From: an uncultured Muribaculum sp.
GTDB taxonomy: Bacteria; Bacteroidota; Bacteroidia; Bacteroidales; Muribaculaceae
Assembly: GCA_910578835.1 (NCBI GenBank)
Contig: CAJTSK010000009.1
Span: 17,531 to 81,530 of the forward strand
Reading direction: 5' to 3'
Length of the DNA: 64,000 bases
A program made the translations under genes and the position numbers. This document shows positions 9,141 to 19,589 of the stretch, one piece after another. The notes beneath the pieces were generated by a model. That model was not told the origin of the DNA. It was given only the letters and a program-made list of their open reading frames with translations, and made no database searches. The stretch's first letter is position 1; each line of letters starts with the position of its first letter.

Positions 9141-12113
9141 ATGAAAAAGATTGTTATATTGCCTGCGGCGCTCGCCATGGCGCTTAGCGGACACCCACAG
9201 GTCAACTCCCCCGATCCGGAAGGGTTTGTGACCCGAGGCGAGCTAATGTATCGCGACAACAACTATCCGGGAGCCATCGACCAGCTTACATCGCCGGCAG
9301 CAACACTTGCTTCGCCCGGCGACATCGAGGAGGCGGCTTATACCACAGCCCTGTCTTACCTGAAATCAGGCTCGCTTGATGAAGCGAGAAAAGCGTTTGT
9401 AGAGTTTGTCGACGAATACCCCGCTTCGCGTTTCCGACTGGAGGCTAAGATGGGTATCGCCGACTGCGACTTCTTTCACGGCAACTACAAAAAGGCGCTT
9501 GCAGGCTACCGCTCAATCGACAAGGGAGGACTAAACCTTACCTCCCGGGAAGATTACGACTACCGCACAGCCTATTGCTACATGATGCTTGGCGACTTTG
9601 ACAAGGCTCTCCCCCGATTCAGAAGCCTGCAAGGGATAAGCCGCTATGCCGGAGCCGCACGATTCTATCAGGGATACATATACTATGCACAGGGCGCATA
9701 TGCCGAGGCAAAGAAATATTTCACCCAGGCTGAAAGCCGCACCGCACCCGGCAACCGCGCGCCTTACTATCTCGCCCAGATAGCCTATATCGACCATGAC
9801 TATGACAAGGCTCTATCTCTTGCCAAAGCTCACCTTAACGACATCCCCGAATACCGCTCCGAAATGCAGCGCATAGCCGGCGAGTCGCTTTACAATCTCG
9901 GCAACGAGGAGGACGCTCTCACCTACATCGCCGAATACACCGGCGATGTCTCCAACCCGCAGCCGTCGGCAATGTATATCTTAGGTGTGTGCCAGTATAA
10001 GGACAACGATTATGAAGCCGCCATCTACACATTGCAGCCGGTCACAAAATGTGACGACGCGATGGGACAGTCGGCATATCTCTACATAGGTCAGTCTTAC
10101 TTGCAGATGGGCAATGTCAACGCCGCACTTCTTGCTCTTGAAAAGGCTTACCGCATGGACTACGACAAGGAGGTGCAGGAAACGGCATTCTACAATTATG
10201 CCGTGGCCAAGGCGGAAGGTGGAAGAACTCCGTTTGGCAGCTCGGTAAGCATGTTTGAAGATTTCCTGAAGCGCTACCCCGACTCTCGTTACGCGCCCGA
10301 AGTGGAGGAATATCTCGTAACGGGTTACATGACTGACAACAATTACGACCAGGCACTTGCCTCGATTCAGAAGATACGCCGCCCGTCGGCAAAGATACTT
10401 GCCGCAAAGCAGCGCGTGCTCTACACCCTTGGTACACGCGACGTGGCTTCAGGACGCATCGCGCAAGCAATAGCCCGGTTCACCGAAGCAAAATCGCTTG
10501 CCTCCCATAACAAGACGATAGCCACCGACTGCGACCTCTGGCTCGGTGACTGCTACTACCGGCAGGGGGAATATTCTCGCGCGACACGCTGCTATAACGA
10601 CTACCTCAAGTCATCGCGTGCCAACGATGCCAACCGTCCTCTCGCCTATTATGACCTCGGCTATGCTCTCTTCGCCCAGAAACGATACAATGATGCAGCC
10701 ACCGACTTCCAGCGAGTGGTCAACACTCCGGGCAACCTTGACAACAGCATTGTCGCCGACGCCTACAACCGTCTTGGCGACTGCCACTACTACCAGTCAG
10801 ACTTCGCCACCGCGTCGACCCACTATGACCGGGCCTACAACCTTAACCCCGAGGCGGGCGACTATGCGCTTTTCCAGAAAGCAATGATGAAAGGTCTTGC
10901 CAAAAACCACCATGGTAAAATCGAGGCTCTTGACGACATGATCGGACGTTATCCTACATCGGGACTCCTTCCCGCTGCCATGCTTGAAAAAGCAGAGAGC
11001 TACGTGGCGCTCAACCGCCCCGGCGATGCAGTAGTCATCTACGAATCGCTTGTGAAGCGGTACCCTACCACCTCGCAGGGACGCAACGGCTACCTGCAGC
11101 TTGCCATCACGCAGCTTGCCCAGGGAAAGACCGAAAAAGCCATCGAGTCATACAAGACAGTGATACGCAACTACCCCACGAGCGAAGAGGCACGCGTTGC
11201 ATCCGACGACCTCAAGCGGCTTATGGCTGACGAAGGACGCCTCAACGAGTTTACATCGTTCATAGCCGCGGTGCCCAATGCCCCGAAATTCGAGACCTCG
11301 GAGCTTGACGCCCTCACCTTCCAGGCTGCCGAGCGCGCCTATCTCAACGACAAGAGCAAGACCACGAGGCTGAAAGACTATATCGCCCAATATCCCGGAG
11401 GAAGATACGAGACACAGGCTCTCACCTATCTTTCTCAGGCGGCACTCGAATCGGGTAATCCCGCCGAGGCGCTCAAATATGCTACCACGCTCACAGAACG
11501 CTATCCCGACTCGGAAGCGGCCGAAGACGCTCTTGCCATCAAGGGTAATGTGGAGTATGAGCTTGGCAACGGCGAGGCGGCGATAGCCACTTTCCGACAG
11601 CTCGAATCAAGAGCATCGGCATCGCGCAATATCGTTACCGCCCGACTTGGCATCATGCGTGTGTCACGCGACATGAACCATCACGCCGATGTCATCGAGA
11701 TGGCTGACAGGCTGCTTAAATCCACCGCCATAGGCACAGCACAGAAAAACGAAATCATCTACGCCAAGGCTTATGCACTCTCTCAGACCGGACAGGGCAA
11801 CGAAGCAGTAAAGGAATGGGAAAAGCTCGCCAAAAATACCGACGACCTCTACGGAGCTAAGTCAGCATACTATCTGGCTCAACACTACTTCGACACCGGT
11901 GCCACCAAGAAGGCAAAAACCACCGTCGAAAAGCTCATCGACTCCAATACGCCCCACGATTACTGGCTTGCACGCGGCTACATATTGCTGAGCGACATAT
12001 GCCGCAAGCAGGGCAGCGACTTCGAGGCGACAGAGTATCTCAAAAGCCTGAAAGAAAACTATCCCGGCAAAGAGAAAGACATATTCATGATGATTGACGA
12101 GCGACTAAAGTAA
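9141..12113 (+). CDS. Large exported tetratricopeptide-repeat protein
   Basis: The 990-residue product has a signal peptide (MKKIVILPAALAMALSG) and then almost nothing but helical TPR/Sel1-like repeats across its full length, recognisable by recurring YxxAxxxF and A-x-Y-x-L-G-x-x-x-Y patterns such as GNYKKALAGY, GDFDKALPRF, NDYEAAIYTL, GEYSRATRCY and KTEKAIESYKTVI. Several repeats have the YPxSxxA motif seen in outer-membrane assembly and cell-division TPR proteins (BamD/YbgF type). It is probably periplasmic and scaffolds protein contacts. It is followed 26 bases later by an outer-membrane barrel gene, so the two may form one envelope module. No enzyme motif is seen. Confidence 0.8.
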   Translation: MKKIVILPAALAMALSGHPQVNSPDPEGFVTRGELMYRDNNYPGAIDQLTSPAATLASPGDIEEAAYTTALSYLKSGSLDEARKAFVEFVDEYPASRFRLEAKMGIADCDFFHGNYKKALAGYRSIDKGGLNLTSREDYDYRTAYCYMMLGDFDKALPRFRSLQGISRYAGAARFYQGYIYYAQGAYAEAKKYFTQAESRTAPGNRAPYYLAQIAYIDHDYDKALSLAKAHLNDIPEYRSEMQRIAGESLYNLGNEEDALTYIAEYTGDVSNPQPSAMYILGVCQYKDNDYEAAIYTLQPVTKCDDAMGQSAYLYIGQSYLQMGNVNAALLALEKAYRMDYDKEVQETAFYNYAVAKAEGGRTPFGSSVSMFEDFLKRYPDSRYAPEVEEYLVTGYMTDNNYDQALASIQKIRRPSAKILAAKQRVLYTLGTRDVASGRIAQAIARFTEAKSLASHNKTIATDCDLWLGDCYYRQGEYSRATRCYNDYLKSSRANDANRPLAYYDLGYALFAQKRYNDAATDFQRVVNTPGNLDNSIVADAYNRLGDCHYYQSDFATASTHYDRAYNLNPEAGDYALFQKAMMKGLAKNHHGKIEALDDMIGRYPTSGLLPAAMLEKAESYVALNRPGDAVVIYESLVKRYPTTSQGRNGYLQLAITQLAQGKTEKAIESYKTVIRNYPTSEEARVASDDLKRLMADEGRLNEFTSFIAAVPNAPKFETSELDALTFQAAERAYLNDKSKTTRLKDYIAQYPGGRYETQALTYLSQAALESGNPAEALKYATTLTERYPDSEAAEDALAIKGNVEYELGNGEAAIATFRQLESRASASRNIVTARLGIMRVSRDMNHHADVIEMADRLLKSTAIGTAQKNEIIYAKAYALSQTGQGNEAVKEWEKLAKNTDDLYGAKSAYYLAQHYFDTGATKKAKTTVEKLIDSNTPHDYWLARGYILLSDICRKQGSDFEATEYLKSLKENYPGKEKDIFMMIDERLK

Positions 12114-12139
12114 CCATCACCACAACCAAGACATCGACA

Positions 12140-13879
12140 ATGGCAAACAATATATACCACATCGCGGCTGCAATAATCTCACTCGGTTTACCGGCGACAG
12201 CAGCTGCCGACGATCTCACCAAGGAAATCACGGTAGAGAAAGATATCGTAGTGCAGGAACGCGAGGCGCAGAAGCTGTCGCAGCTTCCCGTGTTCAACAT
12301 GCCCTCTATTGAAAATAAAAAGCTGAGCTGGACCGACCGTGCCATCGCGGCTCCTCTCACCCATGACATCACTCGTCTTGCTCCGGCTCCCTACGCTGCT
12401 TCAATTGAAAAGTCGCCCTACCGCGGATATATCGACGCCGGATATTTCCCCTCTTTCGAGCTGGGCGTATCGGCAGGCTACCGCATAATCGACAACGATG
12501 CCACGCGCCTGGGGGCATGGCTGCAATATGACGGCAGCAACTACAAGCGCAACAACCGCGAAGGCGACAAGCTGCATATCAACGACCACACCGCCACTAT
12601 CGGTGCCAGTCTACGCCACAGCATAGAAGATGCCGGAGTGCTTGAAGCCCGGCTCGCCTACTCGCTGTCGGCATTCAATTTTCCAAATATCGGGAGCGAC
12701 GGCATATCGCAGACCGCCAATTCCCTGCAAGCCGGAATCGGATGGTCGGGCGCGGCGGGCAGCTTCCTGTATAACGCAGCGGTCGATTATGGATTTTTCA
12801 ACTTCACGGATGGGCACGACAGTGGAATGGGCACGACCCGCCTGAAACCGCTGACAGAAAACCACGCCAATATCGCGCTCGGGGGCTCATACGGATTTGA
12901 CGACAACAACTTTGTAGGCGCTGATGTAGCGATGGCATTTGCCGGTGCTACCAACACTATGAAAGTCGTAAGCACGGAATCATTGTTCAGTCCCGAGATG
13001 CGCGGCAATTATAACCACGGTTATGTAGCGGTAACACCCTATTACCGTCACTCCGGCTCATCTTATTCAATCAAGCTGGGTCTACAGCTGTATGACACCT
13101 GGGGCGGCGACAACGGCTTCAGGATAGCGCCCGACATCCGCGCCGACTGGCATTCAGGTGACAAATTTGCGATTTACGCACGCTTCACCGGAGGCAATCC
13201 GTCGCTAAACGCCATGTCATCGCTCTTTGCCGTCAACCATTACATCAACCCGTCGCTTGCCTACGGTGACAGCTGGCAGAAGTGGAATGTCGACGCCGGC
13301 TTCATAATCGGACCGTTTTCCGGAGCGAGCATCGAGGCATGGGGTGGCACAGGAAAGGCAAAAAACCTGCTTATGCCCACGCTTTACAGCAACTTCGACT
13401 CACTCGACGGGCTTTATTGCGCAATCGACTACACAAACCTCCACTACGGCGTGGCACTCAACTATCAGTATCGCGACATAGCGACACTGCGTATAGCCTA
13501 CGAGGGTGCGCCGCAGCAATATGACAAGGGCAATGCAATGTGGCTCGACCGCGCAAAAAATGTGTTTGACGCCAAACTCACCGTCACCCCTATTGAGGCG
13601 CTTGACCTCTCGCTCGGCTACGAGCTGAGAAGCGGCAGGGCTACCTACGAGGTATCGCCTGCAGGACTCGGACACGCCCAGTTCAGCGACAACCTTTATG
13701 TGCAGCGCGTGACACTCGGCAACGTCAGCAACCTCCACTTCGGGGCGGCTTACAAAATCACACCCGCCTTCTCGGTAGGCGCGCAGCTCGATAACCTGCT
13801 CAACAGCAAGTGGGACACCTTCTACGGCATTCCCGCCAAAGGCATAAGCGGACTTGTAGGCATAGGATACAAATTCTGA
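12140..13879 (+). CDS. Outer-membrane beta-barrel protein, TonB-receptor-like barrel without plug
   Basis: The 579-residue product has a signal peptide ending near TAAAD, a short periplasmic segment ([16 protein letters not shown]), and from about residue 95 alternating amphipathic strands with Tyr/Phe/Trp girdles to a terminal aromatic (GIGYKF). This is the pattern of an outer-membrane barrel. The EITVEKD opening is common in Bacteroidetes proteins annotated as TonB-dependent receptors, but the length is too short for a full receptor and no plug domain or TonB box is evident. It follows the TPR gene closely and precedes the GH3 gene by 31 bases; a role in envelope transport is inferred only. 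Confidence 0.7.
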   Translation: MANNIYHIAAAIISLGLPATAAADDLTKEITVEKDIVVQEREAQKLSQLPVFNMPSIENKKLSWTDRAIAAPLTHDITRLAPAPYAASIEKSPYRGYIDAGYFPSFELGVSAGYRIIDNDATRLGAWLQYDGSNYKRNNREGDKLHINDHTATIGASLRHSIEDAGVLEARLAYSLSAFNFPNIGSDGISQTANSLQAGIGWSGAAGSFLYNAAVDYGFFNFTDGHDSGMGTTRLKPLTENHANIALGGSYGFDDNNFVGADVAMAFAGATNTMKVVSTESLFSPEMRGNYNHGYVAVTPYYRHSGSSYSIKLGLQLYDTWGGDNGFRIAPDIRADWHSGDKFAIYARFTGGNPSLNAMSSLFAVNHYINPSLAYGDSWQKWNVDAGFIIGPFSGASIEAWGGTGKAKNLLMPTLYSNFDSLDGLYCAIDYTNLHYGVALNYQYRDIATLRIAYEGAPQQYDKGNAMWLDRAKNVFDAKLTVTPIEALDLSLGYELRSGRATYEVSPAGLGHAQFSDNLYVQRVTLGNVSNLHFGAAYKITPAFSVGAQLDNLLNSKWDTFYGIPAKGISGLVGIGYKF

Positions 13880-13910
13880 TAACACTATACACAACCTAAT
13901 CACTAACACG

Positions 13911-16256
13911 ATGAAACTAACAAAACTTATCGCCACGGCACTGATAACTGCATGTGGCACAGCCTCGCTATTTGCAGCGCCTGTAATACCGCGCGACGAG
14001 GCAATGGAACAGCGTATCGAGCAGCTTCTTAAAAAGATGACACTCGATGAAAAAGTAGGTCAGATGGCTGAGCTGACACTCGGTGTGCTCGGCGGTCCGT
14101 TTGACCCGTCGACACGTTCCGACTTTACCATTCCCAAGGATTCCCTTGACAAAATCCTCGGCAAATACAAGGTAGGCTCAATACTCAATGTCGCCGACGT
14201 GGCACTGACTCCCGAACAATGGTACTCAATCGTATCACAGATTCAGGATTATTCGATGAAACACATCGGCATACCATGTATCTACGGTCTTGACATGAAC
14301 CATGGTGCAAGCTACACGATGGGAGCCACAATTTTCCCGCAGAACATAAACATGGGCGCTACATTCAACCGCGAGCTCGCACGCCGCGGCGGCGAGATAA
14401 CCGCCTACGAGACCCGTGCAAGCGACGTGCCCTGGACCTACAACCCCACTGTCGACCTCGGCAGAGACCCGCGCTGGCCCCGTATATGGGAAAACTATGG
14501 TGAGGATGCCTACCTCAGCGCACAGATGGGTAGCGCGACCGTACTCGGCATGCAGGGTCCCGACCCCAACCATATCGACCGTTTCCATATCGCGTCAAAC
14601 CTCAAGCACTTCATGGGCTACGGTGTGCCTGTAAGCGGAAAGGACCGCACCCACTCATCAATCGGAGAACAGGAGATGCGCGAAAAGCATTTCGCCCCCT
14701 ATCTTGAAGCTATACGCAACGGCAAGTCACTCTCTATCATGGTCAACTCCACCACCAACAACGGAGTGCCTTTCCACGCCAACGCGAAGTATCTCACCCA
14801 ATGGCTCAAGGATGAGCTTGAATGGGATGGCATGATCGTGACAGACTGGGCTGACATCAACAATCTCTACACCCGCGAGTATGTGGCAACCGACAAGAAA
14901 GACGCCATACGCCTTGCCATCAACGCCGGCATCGACATGGCGATGGAGCCGTATGATGTCGATTTCTGCACCCTGCTAAAGGAGCTTGTGGAAGAAGGAG
15001 AAGTGCCCATGAGTCGCATCGATGACGCATGTGCCCGTATACTCCGTCTTAAAATGCGTCTCGGACTGTTTGAGCAGCCCGACACCAAGTGGACCGACTA
15101 TCCCCTGTTCGGCTCAAAAGAGTTTGCCGACGCATCACGCCAGGCAGCCGAGGAGTCGATGGTATTGTTGAAAAATGACAATTCCATTCTGCCCATTTCC
15201 GGAGGAAAGCGTATACTTGTCACCGGTCCCAACGCCAACTCCATGAGATCGCTCAACGGCGGATGGACCTATACCTGGCAAGGTCAGTTTACCGACATGA
15301 TTGCCGGTCACCACAACACAATCTACAAAAGTCTTGTCAACCGTTTCGGTGAAGAAAACATCGTGTTTGAGGAAGGTGTAAAATATCTCGACTACCAGTG
15401 GGGCGGCAATTTCGGTCCCGAAGATGCCTCCGGCATATCAAAGGCAGTAGAAGCAGCCAAGAATGTCGACATCATCGTAGCATGCATAGGCGAGACAAGC
15501 TATTGCGAGACTCCCGGCAATATCAACGACCTCAACCTCTCGGAAAACCAGATTGAACTTGTGACCGAACTGTCAAAGACCGGAAAACCTATCGTGCTTA
15601 TACTCAATGAAGGCCGTCCGCGCCTTATCGGCAAAATCGAGCCCCTTGCATCGGCTATTGTCGACATCATGCTCCCGGGCAACTACGGTGGCGACGCGCT
15701 CGCCTCTCTTCTTGCAGGCGACTCCAACTTCAGCGGACGACTCCCGATAACATATCCCAAACACAGCGCGGCGCTCATCACTTACGACTACAAGAAAGGC
15801 GAAAGCTCCCAGACCATGTCGGGTGCCTACAACTATGATGCAGTGGTCGATGTGCAGTGGATGTTTGGCACAGGTCTAAGCTACACCACCTTTAAGTATT
15901 CCAACCTACGTGTCAACAAGCCGGAGTTCAAGGCAGGCGACACCCTTGTTTTTGACCTCGAAGTGACCAACACCGGCAAAGTTGCAGGCAAGGAAAGTGT
16001 ATTGCTCTACTCAAGCGATCTCGTAGCCTCAACATCGCCCGATGTGCGCCGTCTGCGTCAGTTTGAAAAAATCGACCTTCAGCCCGGCGAGACCAAGACA
16101 GTAAGCCTTACACTTCCGGCAAACGACCTTGCCTTTGTAGGCTACGATGAAAAATGGGTGCTTGAAAAGGGTGATTTCCGCATCCAGGTAGGCGACCAGG
16201 TAATCAATATCCGCGCCACCGAAACCAAAAAGTGGGACACCCCCAACCGCGACTAA
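13911..16256 (+). CDS. bglX: GH3 family beta-glucosidase, exported
   Basis: This 781-residue enzyme has a signal peptide (cleavage near LFAAP) and the GH3 layout: TIM barrel, alpha/beta sandwich and a C-terminal fibronectin-III-like domain. The nucleophile is Asp312 in MIVTDWADI; the substrate-binding KHFMGYG and GRDPRWPR motifs are in place. The sandwich domain begins near [11 protein letters not shown] and contains [14 protein letters not shown], and the Fn3-like part ends with RIQVGDQ. It most likely trims beta-linked glucose from oligosaccharides in the periplasm. BglX-type is the best name; exact linkage specificity cannot be read from sequence. Confidence 0.92.
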   Translation: MKLTKLIATALITACGTASLFAAPVIPRDEAMEQRIEQLLKKMTLDEKVGQMAELTLGVLGGPFDPSTRSDFTIPKDSLDKILGKYKVGSILNVADVALTPEQWYSIVSQIQDYSMKHIGIPCIYGLDMNHGASYTMGATIFPQNINMGATFNRELARRGGEITAYETRASDVPWTYNPTVDLGRDPRWPRIWENYGEDAYLSAQMGSATVLGMQGPDPNHIDRFHIASNLKHFMGYGVPVSGKDRTHSSIGEQEMREKHFAPYLEAIRNGKSLSIMVNSTTNNGVPFHANAKYLTQWLKDELEWDGMIVTDWADINNLYTREYVATDKKDAIRLAINAGIDMAMEPYDVDFCTLLKELVEEGEVPMSRIDDACARILRLKMRLGLFEQPDTKWTDYPLFGSKEFADASRQAAEESMVLLKNDNSILPISGGKRILVTGPNANSMRSLNGGWTYTWQGQFTDMIAGHHNTIYKSLVNRFGEENIVFEEGVKYLDYQWGGNFGPEDASGISKAVEAAKNVDIIVACIGETSYCETPGNINDLNLSENQIELVTELSKTGKPIVLILNEGRPRLIGKIEPLASAIVDIMLPGNYGGDALASLLAGDSNFSGRLPITYPKHSAALITYDYKKGESSQTMSGAYNYDAVVDVQWMFGTGLSYTTFKYSNLRVNKPEFKAGDTLVFDLEVTNTGKVAGKESVLLYSSDLVASTSPDVRRLRQFEKIDLQPGETKTVSLTLPANDLAFVGYDEKWVLEKGDFRIQVGDQVINIRATETKKWDTPNRD

Positions 16257-16274
16257 CCACTACATGCTTCAATA

Positions 16275-16318
16275 AAAATACGGATGGTATGTCAATCATG
16301 ATACACCATCCGTATTTT
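16275..16318. terminator. Bidirectional terminator between bglX and cysK
   Basis: A 14-bp perfect stem (AAAATACGGATGGT at 16275-16288 with its complement at 16305-16318) and a 16-base loop sit between converging genes, with T-rich ends on both strands. Confidence 0.85.
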
Positions 16319-16333
16319 ATTATGTTACCCCAA

Positions 16334-17284
16334 TCAGAGGGGGTATTGGTCGAAGGCGTAGAGGAGCGTGGAGAGGTAGCGTTCGCCTGTGTCGGGGAGG
16401 ATGGCGACAATTGTCTTGCCGGCATTTTCGGGACGTTTAGCCAATTGCACCGCCGCATATAACGACGCTCCTGAGGAGATGCCTACCATCAATCCCTCAC
16501 TGCGTGCAAGATTGCGTGACGCCTTTATAGCCTCATCATCTTTCACGCGTATCACCTCGTCAATTAACGCGGCATTATAATTGCCGGGGATAAATCCCGC
16601 GCCGATACCTTGAATCTTGTGTGCGCCCGGTTTGTCGCCCGACAATACAGCCGAGCTATCAGGCTCTACAGCCACAGCCTTAATGGCAGGGTTAAGCTCC
16701 TTGAGACGTCGGGCTGTGCCACTCAGCGTGCCGCCTGTGCCGACTCCGGCAACAAATATGTCGACATCACCATCGGTGTCGCGCCATATCTCCTCGGCAG
16801 TAGTGAGATAATGCTTTTCAGGATTGGCAGGATTTTCAAATTGTTGCGGGATATATGAGCCCGGGGTGGATTCATGCAATTCGTTTGCCCGGGATATTGC
16901 CCCCTTCATGCCTTCCGCCCCGGGAGTGAGCACAAGTGTTGCACCGAGAGCCTTGAGAAGATTCTGACGCTCGACACTCATGGTATCGGGCATGGTCAGT
17001 ATAAGTTTGTAGCCTTTCACGGCAGCCACCCAGGCAAGCCCGATGCCGGTGTTTCCGCTCGTTGGCTCTATTATAGTGGCACCCGGCGAAAGTATGCCCT
17101 TTTTCTCGGCATCTTCAATCATGGCAAAGGCGATGCGGTCTTTCACGCTGCCACCGGGGTTGAAACTCTCGATTTTCACAAGTATCCGAGCCTTAAGATT
17201 GTCGGCTTTCTCAATATTGGTAACTTCAAGCAACGGAGTGTTTCCGATAAGTTCGGCAAGTGATTTATAAACTTTAGCAGACAT
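16334..17284 (-). CDS. cysK: Cysteine synthase A
   Basis: The 316-residue PLP enzyme condenses O-acetylserine with sulfide to make cysteine. The PLP lysine lies in NPGGSVKDRIA, the substrate loop is EPTSGNTGIGL, and the phosphate-binding loop is GVGTGGTLSG; the tail has ILPDTGERYLSTLLY. Length and motifs fit CysK rather than cystathionine beta-synthase. It has its own promoter and a shared terminator, so it is monocistronic. Confidence 0.97.
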   Translation of the reverse strand: MSAKVYKSLAELIGNTPLLEVTNIEKADNLKARILVKIESFNPGGSVKDRIAFAMIEDAEKKGILSPGATIIEPTSGNTGIGLAWVAAVKGYKLILTMPDTMSVERQNLLKALGATLVLTPGAEGMKGAISRANELHESTPGSYIPQQFENPANPEKHYLTTAEEIWRDTDGDVDIFVAGVGTGGTLSGTARRLKELNPAIKAVAVEPDSSAVLSGDKPGAHKIQGIGAGFIPGNYNAALIDEVIRVKDDEAIKASRNLARSEGLMVGISSGASLYAAVQLAKRPENAGKTIVAILPDTGERYLSTLLYAFDQYPL

Positions 17285-17311
17285 AATAGATAATATTTCT
17301 TTTCATTTATG

Positions 17312-17342
17312 CAAAAGTAGCAGGATAATGATTACCATGCAA
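17312..17342 (-). promoter_or_regulatory. Promoter of cysK
   Basis: On the minus strand a TTG at 17342-17340 is followed after exactly 20 bases by TACTTTTG at 17319-17312, a full -33/-7 pair. The start codon is 28 bases downstream. Confidence 0.75.
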
Positions 17343-17385
17343 TAGCATTAACACAAGAAATATCACCGATTGTTCAAAAAAGCCG

Positions 17386-18324
17386 TCAAATTACGTCGAT
17401 ACGATAAGTATCATAAATCACCGACCTTCCACCAAATTCCTCCTTATGTGCCACCATCCCTTCATTAAGGTATCTGCCGCCATCTTCATTGGAGGTGCCG
17501 AAATCAAAATATCGGGCCTCGGCAAAACGGTTGAATATCACGTCATGATATATTACATCCGTGGCGTAGATATCTTTTCCTTCAGGCGTGGCGGCGGCAT
17601 ATTGCAGATGGAGCACACCGTTGCATATATAGATTACCGCACCAGCCACTATATCCCCCTCATGACGTGCTACAAAAAAGCGTATTCCGGAGGGGAACGC
17701 CTTATGAAGCAGAGCCAGCTCATCGCCGGTGTGGACAGGGACGGTATTATGTCTCACACGCCTGTCCTCGACTATTATATGCCAGAAGAGATTTATATCA
17801 TCCACCTCCTCCACGGTGATACCGAAACGACGCTGACGTTTCAGCGCGCGCTTGCCAAGACGGCTCGATGCCACCGGATTGCGCAAGTCAATCACCGTCG
17901 CGAGATTGCGCACGGTAAGAGCCGCGTCATTACGGAAAAGCGCGTAAAGGTCGTCATCGGCAAGCTGACGATGGTAAATATGGGGCACGGGCTTATATAC
18001 CAGCCCTGCAAATCCCTGCTCGCGGCAATAAGCCAACACTGCATCAAACCAAGCGAGCGGGTCGACTCCCGATGTGGCATCGGTCATCACAAAACCGCCA
18101 TAGGTGAGTCCGGCATGGGAAGAGAGGAGATTGCCTCTCACAGTCGCCGGAAGAAGCGTGACGAGCTCTCCCGAGTCATCATAAAGCATCAGGGAATGGT
18201 CGGGAAAACGGTCGGCATGATAGTCCATGTAGTCACGTTTCAGAAGAAATGTGGCATTTTTCGACTTATCGACCAATCCGTCCCAAACCGCCTTGTCGGC
18301 AGGAGTATAACGCGATATCCGCAT
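17386..18324 (-). CDS. FemAB/GNAT-like acyltransferase
   Basis: The 312-residue product has the double-GNAT architecture of FemAB and BioF2-like acyltransferases: an N-terminal half with NATFLLKRDYMDYH and a C-terminal half with FFVARHEGDIVAGAVIY, then YDFGTSNEDGGRYLNEG-type ending (YFDFGTSNEDG). Such proteins transfer aminoacyl or acyl groups in wall, polysaccharide or lipid building; the substrate here is unknown. Its ATG overlaps the stop of the alcohol dehydrogenase gene in an ATGA junction, so the two are co-translated. A long open frame on the opposite strand is a shadow. Confidence 0.75.
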   Translation of the reverse strand: MRISRYTPADKAVWDGLVDKSKNATFLLKRDYMDYHADRFPDHSLMLYDDSGELVTLLPATVRGNLLSSHAGLTYGGFVMTDATSGVDPLAWFDAVLAYCREQGFAGLVYKPVPHIYHRQLADDDLYALFRNDAALTVRNLATVIDLRNPVASSRLGKRALKRQRRFGITVEEVDDINLFWHIIVEDRRVRHNTVPVHTGDELALLHKAFPSGIRFFVARHEGDIVAGAVIYICNGVLHLQYAAATPEGKDIYATDVIYHDVIFNRFAEARYFDFGTSNEDGGRYLNEGMVAHKEEFGGRSVIYDTYRIDVI

Positions 18325-19499
18325 CAGAGCATCAGTTTATAAATCTGCTCGGTATCGGCGGGGGTGAGTTTCACATATCCGCCTATAGGATTACCCTTGT
18401 GCTCATGCAGTTTAGCGACGAGACGGTCAATATCAGGCTCGGCAATGCCAAGTTCGCCAAGGGTCACTGGCATGCCTATGCTTCTGTAAAAACTTTTCAG
18501 ACGCGCTATACCCTCCACGGCAATTTCGCGCTCGCTCTTTTCGCCCGGCACGACACCCATCACCCTCACGGCAAATTGAGCCACCTTGGATGGATTGGTG
18601 CGCACGACATAGGTCATCCACGCGGGATTGACCACTGCAAGCCCGGCACCATGGGCAACATCGTAAATCGCACTAAGCTCATGCTCGATAAAGTGGGACG
18701 CCCAGTCCTCGACACGCCCGGTGCCACACAATCCGTTGTGAGCAAGCGTGGAGCTCCACATGATATTGGCGCGTGCCTCATAGTCAAGCGGACTGTCAAT
18801 CACCTTACGCGCCTCGCCCATTATAGCAGTGAGCAATCCTTCGGCAACGCGGTCGGTAGTCTCGCAGCCGGGAGTGTTGCTGAAATAACGCTCAAAGATG
18901 TGAGCCATCATGTCAACGATACCACACGCGGTCTGATATGGGGGAAGTGTAAATGTAAGTTCGGGGTTCATCACGGCGAAACGCGGACGCAAGGCACTCT
19001 CTGTGCGCAGGCTCAACTTTATGAGTCCATCCTTTTTAGTAATCACCGAGTTACCGGAGCCTTCACTTCCGGCAGCGGGGATGGTAAGCACCACGCCCAC
19101 CGGCATCGCTGTCGCGACAACCTTCTTTCCACAATAGAAGTCCCAGAAATCACCCTCGTAAGGCACACCGCAGGCAATGCCTTTCGCGGTGTCGATTACC
19201 GAACCGCCACCAACAGCAAGTAGAAAATCAATGCCGTGGGCGCGCACAAGACCGATACCCTCGTAGACACGGTCGTCGGTAGGATTGGGGCATATTCCGC
19301 CCATCTCCTCCCATGCCACACCGGCATCGTCAAGCGACTTCTTCACCCGGTCAAGCAGACCGCTACGCACTACCGAGCCGCCTCCATACACAATGAGCGC
19401 CTTTTTACCGCCAAACTGCTTTACCAGGTCGCCGGTAAGAGATTCCGTGTCACGTCCAAACACAAACTTTGTGGGACTCCAAAATGTGAAATTATTCAT
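18324..19499 (-). CDS. Iron-containing alcohol dehydrogenase
   Basis: The 391-residue product is a group III iron-dependent dehydrogenase, close in type to NADPH/NADH-dependent butanol dehydrogenases (YqhD/BdhA). The nucleotide site is seen in KKALIVYGGGSV and LAVGGGSVIDTAKG; metal-binding histidines occur in DMMAHIFERYF and AHGAGLAVVNPAWM. It probably reduces an aldehyde in the cytosol. It is followed without gap by the FemAB-like gene. No clear promoter box is visible just upstream, and the yidC terminator lies between it and yidC. Confidence 0.9.
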   Translation of the reverse strand: MNNFTFWSPTKFVFGRDTESLTGDLVKQFGGKKALIVYGGGSVVRSGLLDRVKKSLDDAGVAWEEMGGICPNPTDDRVYEGIGLVRAHGIDFLLAVGGGSVIDTAKGIACGVPYEGDFWDFYCGKKVVATAMPVGVVLTIPAAGSEGSGNSVITKKDGLIKLSLRTESALRPRFAVMNPELTFTLPPYQTACGIVDMMAHIFERYFSNTPGCETTDRVAEGLLTAIMGEARKVIDSPLDYEARANIMWSSTLAHNGLCGTGRVEDWASHFIEHELSAIYDVAHGAGLAVVNPAWMTYVVRTNPSKVAQFAVRVMGVVPGEKSEREIAVEGIARLKSFYRSIGMPVTLGELGIAEPDIDRLVAKLHEHKGNPIGGYVKLTPADTEQIYKLML

Positions 19500-19528
19500 G
19501 ATATGATATTCATTATGATTGTCGCCCT

Positions 19529-19569
19529 AAAGCACGAAGGGGCGAGCTTCCACTCGCCCCTTCAGCTTT
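19529..19569 (-). terminator. Terminator-like hairpin after yidC
   Basis: An 11-bp perfect GC-rich stem (19536-19546 with 19553-19563, 6-base loop), extended by an AAAGC/GCTTT pair on the outside, lies 20 bases after the yidC stop. The T-run is short, so termination may be partial. Confidence 0.65.
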
Positions 19570-19589
19570 ATGCTGAATAAAGTTATCGT

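Noticed and set aside
17446..18342. Long plus-strand open frame opposite the FemAB-like gene
   Set aside because: The minus-strand product has family motifs and an ATGA junction with its neighbour; the plus frame has no recognisable motif and is a shadow.
18249..19223. Long plus-strand open frame opposite the iron alcohol dehydrogenase
   Set aside because: The minus-strand gene has clear metal and cofactor motifs; the opposite frame reads as low-quality His/Arg-rich sequence.
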